A program made the translations under genes and the position numbers. From Janibacter cremeus (GTDB lineage Bacteria > Actinomycetota > Actinomycetes > Actinomycetales > Dermatophilaceae), in the NCBI RefSeq assembly GCF_013409205.1, contig NZ_JACCAE010000001.1, positions 1,922,001 to 1,986,000 on the forward strand: 64,000 nucleotides of DNA. The letters are read 5' to 3'. Shown in pieces: positions 40,384 through 49,060 of this stretch. The notes beneath the pieces are model-generated. The model was not told the origin of the DNA. It saw only the letters and a list, made by a program, of their open reading frames with translations, and made no database searches. Every line of letters begins with the position of its first letter. The stretch's first letter is position 1.

Positions 40384-41762
40384 TCATCGGCCCACCGCGC
40401 GGACTCCAGCAGCGCTTCTCGGTCGTGCAAGGTCGTGCGGGCCCGGCCCATGGACTCCCCGAGCGCGATCTCGGCGGCGTCGATCGCCCGCCAGCCGTCG
40501 ACGTTGACGTAGTGGACGCCCCGGTCCGACAGGTGGCTCGTCACCGCGTCCGGATCCGGTCGTGCCGCTCGCGGGAGCTGCGCCGCGTCGGCGATCAGCG
40601 AGCGCACCGTCGCGGTGGCGTCCTTCTTGTTCGTCCCGATGATGCCGGTCGGTCCCCGCTTGATCCAGCCGGCGACGTACTCACCGGGGACCACGTCATC
40701 ACCGTCGTGCACACGGCCCTCGTCATGGGGGATCACGCCGCGAGCGGTGTCGAAGGGGACGCCGGCCAGCGGCATCCCCTGGTACCCCACCGACCGCACG
40801 ACGAGGTCGGCGTCGATCGTGATGTGCTCACCGGTCCCGCTCAGTGACCCGTCGGCGTCGAGCCGGGTGCGTTCGACGCGGACGCCCGTGACCCTGCCCG
40901 GTCCGATGATCTCGACCGGCTGGGAGAAGAAGCGCAGCCTGATCGTGCGGCGACCCTCTCCCTTCGCCCTCGTGGACCACCCCTGCAGAACCCGCATGTT
41001 GCGCTCCCGACGCCGCTCACCCTCGATGTCGGCCTCGCTGACCGGGTCGAGCGCGAGGTCGCGTGGATCCACGTGCACGTCGGCATCGGCGAGCTCTCCG
41101 AGCTCCTTGAGCTCCTTGGTCGTGAACGCGGCCTGGGCCGGCCCCCGGCGCCCGAGCACCGTCACGCTCGTGATGCTGCTCCCGGCCAGCAGGTCGAGCA
41201 CGTGCTGCGGCATGTCCGTGTGCTCGAGCTCGGGAGCGGTCTTGCTCAGCACCCGCGTCACGTCGACGGCGACGTTGCCGACACCGACGACCACCGCGGA
41301 CGTCGCCGCCGTGATCGCGGCCTCCACGTGCTCGCCGGCGGCATCCGGGTGCCCGCAGTACCAGTTGACGAGCTCGGTGGCGGAGATGGTGCCGGTCAGG
41401 TCCTCGCCGGGGATCTCCAGCCGGTGGTCCGTCGCCGCGCCGTAGGTGAAGACGATCGCGTCGTAGAACCGGTGCAGCTCCTCGACGCTGATGTCCGTGC
41501 CGACCTCGACATTGGCCAGCAGCCGCACCGTGGGACGGTCGAGTACGGCCTCGAGGGTGGTGCGCACCGAGCGCAGACTCAGATGATCAGGAGCGACCCC
41601 GTAGCGGGCGAGTCCGAAGGGGGCCGGCAGCCGGTCGAAGACGTCGACGCTGACCTCGACGTCGTCCTGCCCGGCCAGGGCCTGCGCGGCGTAGAGCCCG
41701 GACGGTCCTGCGCCGATGATCGCCACCCGAAGCGGGGGAGTCACGGATCTGCTGTGTGGCAT
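40377..41762 (-). CDS. fprA: Ferredoxin/adrenodoxin-type NADP+ reductase
   Basis: 461 aa. FAD motif AIIGAGPSGLYAAQAL near residue 14, LPAPFGLARYGVAPDH, NADP-binding VVVGVGNVAVDVTRVL, and the C-terminal GWIKRGPTGIIGTNKKDA, all as in mycobacterial FprA and mitochondrial adrenodoxin reductase. It transfers electrons between NADPH and ferredoxins, and could feed the P450 at 32732. Start ATG 41762; the downstream end converges on the DHA2 exporter gene. Confidence 0.92.
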   Translation of the reverse strand: MPHSRSVTPPLRVAIIGAGPSGLYAAQALAGQDDVEVSVDVFDRLPAPFGLARYGVAPDHLSLRSVRTTLEAVLDRPTVRLLANVEVGTDISVEELHRFYDAIVFTYGAATDHRLEIPGEDLTGTISATELVNWYCGHPDAAGEHVEAAITAATSAVVVGVGNVAVDVTRVLSKTAPELEHTDMPQHVLDLLAGSSITSVTVLGRRGPAQAAFTTKELKELGELADADVHVDPRDLALDPVSEADIEGERRRERNMRVLQGWSTRAKGEGRRTIRLRFFSQPVEIIGPGRVTGVRVERTRLDADGSLSGTGEHITIDADLVVRSVGYQGMPLAGVPFDTARGVIPHDEGRVHDGDDVVPGEYVAGWIKRGPTGIIGTNKKDATATVRSLIADAAQLPRAARPDPDAVTSHLSDRGVHYVNVDGWRAIDAAEIALGESMGRARTTLHDREALLESARWADDQ

Positions 41763-41820
41763 AGGTGCTGCACCCTCCTCGAACCATCCTAGGGAGGGGA
41801 ACCCGATCTAGGCTCACCCC

Positions 41821-42233
41821 ATGACCGACGATCGCAGGACCAAGCCGACAGATGCCTCTGCCGACGCCCTCGTCGCGGATGTCACCGACGCCCGGCGCCG
41901 GGAGGACGCGCAGGCGGTGCTCGCCCTCATGCGTGAGGTGACCGGAGCCGAGCCGGTCGCCCGGGGCCCGCCGATGATCGGCTCGGAACCATGCCGTACA
42001 CGACCGCGGACGGCAAGGAGCGGGAGTGGTTCGCGCTCGGGCTGGCTCCCCGCAAGGCGGCGCTCACCCTCTACGGGCTGACCTACTACGGCCCCAACCA
42101 GGACCTGCTCGACCGCTTGGGCAAGCACACGGCCGGCAAGGGCTGCCTGTACGTCAAGCGGTTGTCCGACATCGACGAGGACGTGCTGCGGGAGATGGTG
42201 CAGCGGTCCTGGCGTACCAACGCGGATGCGTGA
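41821..42233 (+). pseudogene. DUF1801 family gene broken by a one-base frameshift
   Basis: The first frame (41821 on) reads MTDDRRTKPTDASADALVAD ... ALMREVTGAEPVARGPPMIGS, and the second, in another frame, MPYTTADGKEREWFALGLAP ... GKGCLYVKRLSDIDEDVLRE. Together they give one DUF1801 protein (about 137 aa). One extra G in the GGCTCGGAACC run at about 41981-41991 would restore ...MIGSGTMPYTTADGKE. The break is a real mutation or a sequencing error in a G run; conserved residues on both sides are intact, so it is recent if real. Function of DUF1801 unknown (possibly iron or small-molecule binding). Divergent from FprA. Confidence 0.85.
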
Positions 42234-42268
42234 CCGGGCCGTCGTTGGTGGTGTGTGGACGGCCGTCC

Positions 42269-43171
42269 CTACCGTCGACGGGCGCTCGCGGCCGCGACCT
42301 GCTGGAGCAGGTCGACCGCGAGCTTCGCGGCCTCGTTGGAGCGCGCGACCGGGGCGGTGAGGGCGACGAGGTCCCGGACCGGGTTGGGTTTGGTCAGGCG
42401 CAGCCGGCGCACGGTCTTCGGCAGCGAACGACTCGCCATGTCCGGCAGCACCGTGATGCCGACCCCGGCCGCGACGAAGGCCGTCGCCGTGTGGTGGTCC
42501 TGCGCCTCGACCGTGTACCGCGGACGGAATCCCGCTGCCCGACAGGCGCGGTCGACCATGTCCTGGGTGATCCCGGCCGAGATGTCGTTGCTGATCCACT
42601 TCTCCTCGGCGAGCTCCGACATCTCGACCCGGCGTCGTCCCGCGAGGCGGTGGCCGGCCGGTACGAGCGCGACGAAGTGGTCGGTCATCAGCGGCGTGAC
42701 CAGGTGACCCGGGCGCACCGAGGTCGTCGGGTCGGCGGGGACGACGTCGATGTCCACCGGCGGCGACTCGCCCACCGGGTATCCCTCCGTGAGCACCATC
42801 CGCAGCGTCAGGTCGGGCATCTTCGCCTGGATCCGTTTGGCCAGCTGCGGCATCCACCGGTAGCCGGCCGACGCGAAGTACCCGATCTCCAGCGACCCGG
42901 TCGACCCCTGGCGCAGATCGTCGACGACGGCGTCGATGCGCTTCAGCTCCGACATCAGCGGCTCGCTCTCCTGGGCGAGCGTGTGGGCCGTGGGAGTGGG
43001 GGCGATGCCGCGACCGTCGCGGGTGAAGAGTGTGAGTTGCGTCTCCTTCTGCAGCGCGGCGATCTGCTGGCTCACGGCGGAGGGGGAGAGCCCCAGGTGC
43101 TCTGCGGCGGCGTTGACCGAGCCGGAAGCCATGACGGACAAGAAGATCCTCACGCGATGTGCATCGACCAT
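42269..43171 (-). CDS. LysR family transcriptional regulator
   Basis: 300 aa from ATG 43171 (MVDAHRVRIFLSVMASGSV). The N-terminal HTH is HLGLSPSAVSQQIAALQKET with a following wing, the rest being the periplasmic-binding-like effector domain (SLEIGYFASAGYRWMPQL ... VAAGVGITVLPD). Longer frames upstream are artefacts of high GC. It faces a small ORF across an AT-rich 93-base space, so it probably regulates itself and that ORF; the effector is unknown. Confidence 0.92.
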   Translation of the reverse strand: MVDAHRVRIFLSVMASGSVNAAAEHLGLSPSAVSQQIAALQKETQLTLFTRDGRGIAPTPTAHTLAQESEPLMSELKRIDAVVDDLRQGSTGSLEIGYFASAGYRWMPQLAKRIQAKMPDLTLRMVLTEGYPVGESPPVDIDVVPADPTTSVRPGHLVTPLMTDHFVALVPAGHRLAGRRRVEMSELAEEKWISNDISAGITQDMVDRACRAAGFRPRYTVEAQDHHTATAFVAAGVGITVLPDMASRSLPKTVRRLRLTKPNPVRDLVALTAPVARSNEAAKLAVDLLQQVAAASARRR

Positions 43172-43264
43172 GCGGGGAACTTTAGCCAATAATGAAGCAA
43201 AACTGAATGATCCTTCGGAACTCTGAATTTGGGAAGGATAATTGACAGGGGCAACATCAAGGTC
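43172..43264. promoter_or_regulatory. AT-rich divergent intergenic region with promoter-like sequences
   Basis: Clearly lower GC than its surroundings (AATAATGAAGCAAAACTGAAT; AATTTGGGAAGGATAATTGACA). GATAAT at about 43238 could be a -10 for the plus-strand small ORF. Where LysR-type regulators are divergent, operators normally lie in such a space. No exact boundary can be given. Confidence 0.45.
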
Positions 43265-43432
43265 ATGAAGAAGATCTGGATGACTGCCATCGACGCCCTC
43301 CGTCCCACCAGCGAGACCAAGCGCGCACCCCGCCACGCCGCTGCGTACGACCACGACCATGAGCAGGTGCGCCACAACGCCCACGACCACCGGATGAGCG
43401 ACCGCCTCCGTCCCACGCTCTCCACGCGCTGA
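43265..43432 (+). CDS. Small His-rich hypothetical protein
   Basis: 55 aa from ATG 43265 (MKKIWMTAIDALRP), with AAGGTC before it; an in-frame ATG at 43229 is upstream of the likely promoter and rejected. The centre HAAAYDHDHEQVRHNAHDHR contains eight His, with alternating His/Asp, suggesting metal binding. No family recognised. It is divergent from the LysR regulator and followed by a 22-bp perfect hairpin, so it looks like a genuine monocistronic transcript under LysR control. Confidence 0.55.
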   Translation: MKKIWMTAIDALRPTSETKRAPRHAAAYDHDHEQVRHNAHDHRMSDRLRPTLSTR

Positions 43433-43473
43433 TCCCCGGTGGGGTCCGGGGGCCATCCAGCCCGACCCCGCCC

Positions 43474-43521
43474 ATGACGAAGGGGGCTTCGCACCGCACG
43501 GTGCGAAGCCCCCTTCGTCAT
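43474..43521. terminator. Perfect 22-bp hairpin terminator
   Basis: ATGACGAAGGGGGCTTCGCACC (43474-43495) and its exact complement (43500-43521) around a GCAC loop, 42 bases after the small ORF. The longest perfect stem in the window; it contains the CGAAGGGGG 9-mer in both arms. Confidence 0.85.
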
Positions 43522-43546
43522 GTCGCCACCGCGTCTCAGGTGACTC

Positions 43547-43598
43547 CGCAAGGGTTTCCCCGGGTTCGCAAGAGTAAGTAACCCTTGCGAACCCGGGG
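43547..43598. terminator. Two overlapping alternative hairpins downstream of ppdK
   Basis: CGCAAGGGTT (43547-43556) can pair with AACCCTTGCG (43580-43589), or CCCCGGGTTCGCAAG (43558-43572) with CTTGCGAACCCGGGG (43584-43598). Both use part of the same 3' arm, so they exclude each other. On the minus strand this lies 46 bases past the ppdK stop and is probably its terminator. Confidence 0.6.
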
Positions 43599-43643
43599 TT
43601 TTCCGGGTGACCCGAGAATTTCGAAGCGGGTGAGGGGGCGGCG

Positions 43644-46361
<2,718 letters not shown>

Positions 46362-46480
46362 CGTCTGGCCTCCTGTGCGCGGTCTGCAACCCGCCCACTA
46401 TGGCACCGACGGCCTGCGGGGCGCCCAGCGGATCCACCCGCGCTGCGATGTGGTGGGTGGCAGCGGGGCGGCGAAGGGGG

Positions 46481-47035
46481 TCAGCCCCGGTCGGTGTCGG
46501 TGCTGCGCGCGCCCTCGAGCTCGCTCTTCAGCCGCTGGAGGGTGCGTGCGATGTTCTTCCTCTGGAACTGCGCGAAGGTGCTGCCGCCGGTGGCGACCTT
46601 GTCGAAGACCGTGGCTGCGATGTCCGGCCACGGGCGGTCGTCGGTCCACGTCTCGGTGACCCGAGTGCCGGCGTCGACCGCCTCGAACCGGTAGTCCCAG
46701 GTGGCGATTGTGCCGTTGACCCTCGGGGTGGCGACCCCGATGCGGTGCACGCGGAAGGCGAAGCGTTCGCCCGGGTCGGCGGCCGTGACGGTGCACTCGG
46801 TGACCCACTGCGCCTTGCCGCGCCGGTTGCGGCCGACGAAGGAGGTGCCGACGGTGACCGGTCCGGTGGCTGGGCCCCGGCTCCCGGGGTCGCCCGTGGC
46901 CCTTGCGCCGACGGTGCCCCCGAGGTTCTCCGGGCTCCACCGGCCCATCTGGGTGATGTCGCTGACGGCGGCGTAGGCGGTCTGCGGGTCGACGTCGATG
47001 ACGACGCTGTCGGAGACGGTCTTCTGGCGGGTCAT
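46481..47035 (-). CDS. SRPBCC (START/Bet v1-like) family protein
   Basis: 184 aa. Bet v1/SRPBCC fold: SDSVVIDVDPQTAYAAVSDIT at the start, MGRWSPENLGG, AQWVTECTVTAADPGERFAFRV and DAGTRVTETWTDDRPWPDIA in the usual order, with a hydrophobic C-terminal helix (KNIARTLQRLKSELEGA). Predicted to bind a hydrophobic ligand or act as a lipid/polyketide cyclase-like protein; no enzyme motif. Its ATG overlaps the stop of the GNAT gene (47032-47035), making one operon. Confidence 0.85.
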   Translation of the reverse strand: MTRQKTVSDSVVIDVDPQTAYAAVSDITQMGRWSPENLGGTVGARATGDPGSRGPATGPVTVGTSFVGRNRRGKAQWVTECTVTAADPGERFAFRVHRIGVATPRVNGTIATWDYRFEAVDAGTRVTETWTDDRPWPDIAATVFDKVATGGSTFAQFQRKNIARTLQRLKSELEGARSTDTDRG

Positions 47036-47586
47036 CGCACCACGCTAGGCGTCGGCGTGCCCACCTGCGCCAGTGCGTCCCCGTCGAGGCGATAGGTCTC
47101 CCACTCGACCTGCGGGGCCGCCGCGAGCGACTCGTAGAACGCGATGGCCGGCTCGTTCCACCGCAGCACCGTCCACTCCAGGCGTCGGTGCCCGCGCTCG
47201 GTGGCGATCTGCGCGAGGTGCACCAGCAGGGCCTTGCCCAGACCCGACCCCCGGTGCTCGGGCTCGACGAAGAGGTCCTCGAGGTGAATGCCCTGCTGGC
47301 CCGTCCAGGTGGAGAAGGTGAGGAACCACAGGGCCATCCCGACGACGCGACGGGTCCCCTCCTTCGAGGCTCCTTCGTCGCACCTCAGGACACCGCCTTC
47401 GTCCGCCTCGACCACGTGGCAGAAGGCGGTCGGTCCTGCCTCGGTCGGGAAGAGGACGGCCGCGAAGTCGGCCTCGGTGGCCTCGACGGCGTCCGGCTCC
47501 CGCTCGTAGACCGCGAGCTCGTGGACGAGCCGGAGGATGTCGGGGAGGTCGCCGGGGGTGGCCGGCCGGATGTCGGGGTGGCTCAT
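47032..47586 (-). CDS. GNAT acetyltransferase (SAT/diamine-acetyltransferase-like) with in-frame repeat insertion
   Basis: 184 aa. N-terminal IRPATPGDLPDILRLVHELAVYE, then VVGMALWFLTFSTWTGQQGIHLEDLFVEPEHRGSGLGKALL, whose R/Q-x-x-G-x-G/A acetyl-CoA loop appears as HRGSGLG. The segment GIHLEDLFV and the short W-rich strand match spermidine/spermine N-acetyltransferase-like proteins. A 15-17 residue insertion (about residues 66-82, VLRCDEGASKEGTRR) between two strands is encoded by a copy of the dispersed repeat. Predicted acetylation of small amines using acetyl-CoA; the insertion should form an exposed loop. Coupled to the SRPBCC gene. Start ATG 47586. Confidence 0.85.
   Translation of the reverse strand: MSHPDIRPATPGDLPDILRLVHELAVYEREPDAVEATEADFAAVLFPTEAGPTAFCHVVEADEGGVLRCDEGASKEGTRRVVGMALWFLTFSTWTGQQGIHLEDLFVEPEHRGSGLGKALLVHLAQIATERGHRRLEWTVLRWNEPAIAFYESLAAAPQVEWETYRLDGDALAQVGTPTPSVVR
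47361..47389 (-). repeat. Dispersed palindromic repeat, copy 5, inside the GNAT gene
   Basis: On the minus strand CTGAGGTGCGACGA followed by AGGAGCCTCGAAGG. It equals the full copy at 30215 minus about ten central bases, read in frame as LRCDEGASKE. Confidence 0.75.
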
Positions 47587-47647
47587 GGGTGGACCCTAAT
47601 CTGCTGTGTGGGACGCAACGAGGGCAGTTCCCGAGGTGTGTCCTGGC

Positions 47648-47706
47648 GCCTACGCTTCTGCTCCAACACACGGGCAGTGCCCACGAGGTGGAGCAGAGGC
47701 GTAGGC
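47648..47706. terminator. Long hairpin between MFS and GNAT genes
   Basis: GCCTACGCTTCTGCTCCA (47648-47665) pairs with TGGAGCAGAGGCGTAGGC (47689-47706) with one wobble over 18 bp and a 23-base loop. On the minus strand it follows the MFS stop (47752) and precedes the GNAT start. Confidence 0.65.
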
Positions 47707-47751
47707 AGCGAGGACTCCCGTGTGTGGGCGTGACCGGGTTGTCGAGCAGTC

Positions 47752-48957
47752 TCAGTCGAGCGTGGTGCGGCCGCGGTGGATCCGCAGCGAGAGGAAGAGG
47801 ATGAGCAGCCCCGCCACGGAGAGGCCGGCACCGACGAGCGAGGGCGCGCGCCAGCCCCACCCGGCGGCGAGGACGACGCCGCCGAGCCAGGCGCCCAGGG
47901 CGTTGGCGATGTTCAGGGCGGCGTGGTTGCCGGCGGCGCCGAGGGTGCGTGCCTTGCCGGCGACCTCCATCAGTCGCAGCTGGAGGGCCAGGACGAAGGC
48001 CGAGACGGAGATGCACACCAGCAGCAGCACGATCCCGGCGGGGATCGCCGAGTCCGCGGCCCAGGCGAAGGCGGCCAGGCTCGCGCCGGTGGCGATCGTC
48101 GACCACACGAGGGTGTGCAGCACCGAGCGGTCGACCAGGCGGCCGGCGATGATCGTGCCGAGCAGTCCGCCGACGCCATAGATGAAGAGGTAGATCGGGA
48201 CGGCGTCCGCGGGCAGGCCGGTCTGGTTGCGCAGGATCGGCGAGATGTAGGAGTACATCGCGAAGACGCCGCCGAAACCGACCGCGCCGACGAGCAGGGT
48301 CAACCACACCTGCGAGTCGAGGAAGGCGGCGAGCTCGCTGCGCACCCGGGCCTCGCGGTCGCCGGGCTGGTGGGGGACGAGCGTGCTGACGAGCAGCGCG
48401 GTGAGTAGGCCGATGGCCGCGACGAGCCAGTACGCCGAGCGCCAGCCGGTCTGCTGGCCCAGCCATGTCGCGAGCGGGACCCCTGCGACGTTGGCGATCG
48501 GGATGCCGAGCATGATCCGGCTGACGGCCCACCCGCCGCGGCCGGGCGCGACGATGTCGAAGGCGACGATCGAGGCGATCCCGAAGAAGGCGCCGTGCGG
48601 GATGCCGGCGACGAAGCGGGAGAGCAGGAGCGTGCCGTAGCCGGGGGCGAGGGCGCTGGCGGCGTTGCCCAGCGCGAAGAGCAGCATCAGCGCGACGAGC
48701 AGCTCCCGGCGGGGGAGTCGGTTGCCCAGGACGGCGATCGTGGGGGCGCCGACCACGACGCCGAGGGCGTACGCGGAGATCGTGTGCCCGGCGCGGGGGA
48801 TCGAGGTGTCGATGCCCGCGGCGATCTCCGGGAGCAGCCCCATGGTGACGAACTCGGTTGTCCCGATGCCGATCCCGCCGAGGACGAGGGCGGCCAGGGC
48901 GAGCGCCGTCGATCGACCGCGGTCGGTCTCGACCGTGGCGGACGAAGGGAGGGACAC
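47752..48957 (-). CDS. MFS transporter (AraJ/YdhP-like, 12 TM)
   Basis: 401 aa from GTG 48957, seven bases after GGGAAG; the ATG at 48966 is too close to that site, though possible. About twelve helices. Motif A region LGNRLPRRELLV, helix 1 IGIGTTEFVTMGLLPEIAAGI typical of the AraJ/YdhP sugar/drug efflux group. Predicted proton-driven efflux of sugars or drugs. Starts 104 bases from the divergent MMPL gene, whose promoter is in this space; its own promoter may share the same control. Confidence 0.9.
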   Translation of the reverse strand: MSLPSSATVETDRGRSTALALAALVLGGIGIGTTEFVTMGLLPEIAAGIDTSIPRAGHTISAYALGVVVGAPTIAVLGNRLPRRELLVALMLLFALGNAASALAPGYGTLLLSRFVAGIPHGAFFGIASIVAFDIVAPGRGGWAVSRIMLGIPIANVAGVPLATWLGQQTGWRSAYWLVAAIGLLTALLVSTLVPHQPGDREARVRSELAAFLDSQVWLTLLVGAVGFGGVFAMYSYISPILRNQTGLPADAVPIYLFIYGVGGLLGTIIAGRLVDRSVLHTLVWSTIATGASLAAFAWAADSAIPAGIVLLLVCISVSAFVLALQLRLMEVAGKARTLGAAGNHAALNIANALGAWLGGVVLAAGWGWRAPSLVGAGLSVAGLLILFLSLRIHRGRTTLD

Positions 48958-48978
48958 ACCGCACATCTTCCCTCAGCC

Positions 48979-49007
48979 TTGACGGGATCCTGACATTTCC
49001 CTACATT
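48979..49007 (+). promoter_or_regulatory. Promoter for the MMPL transporter gene
   Basis: TTGACG (48979-48984), 17 bases, TACATT (49002-49007): the best sigma70-type match in the window. The surrounding bases are AT-rich for this genome. Transcription should begin near 49014, some 47 bases before the start codon. Confidence 0.75.
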
Positions 49008-49020
49008 TGTAACATACAGA

Positions 49021-49036
49021 TTCTACGAACGTAGAA
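49021..49036. promoter_or_regulatory. Operator palindrome TTCTACG-AA-CGTAGAA
   Basis: A perfect inverted repeat with 7-base arms lies just downstream of the promoter's expected start point, where a bound TetR-type repressor would block transcription. No TetR gene is adjacent in the window. Confidence 0.65.
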
Positions 49037-49060
49037 GACACGTCGACCGGAAGATCTCCC

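Noticed and set aside
46481..47035. A second repeat insertion in the SRPBCC gene (segment GARATGDPGSRGPATG)
   Set aside because: The DNA does not match the dispersed repeat; it seems only a Gly/Ala-rich loop.
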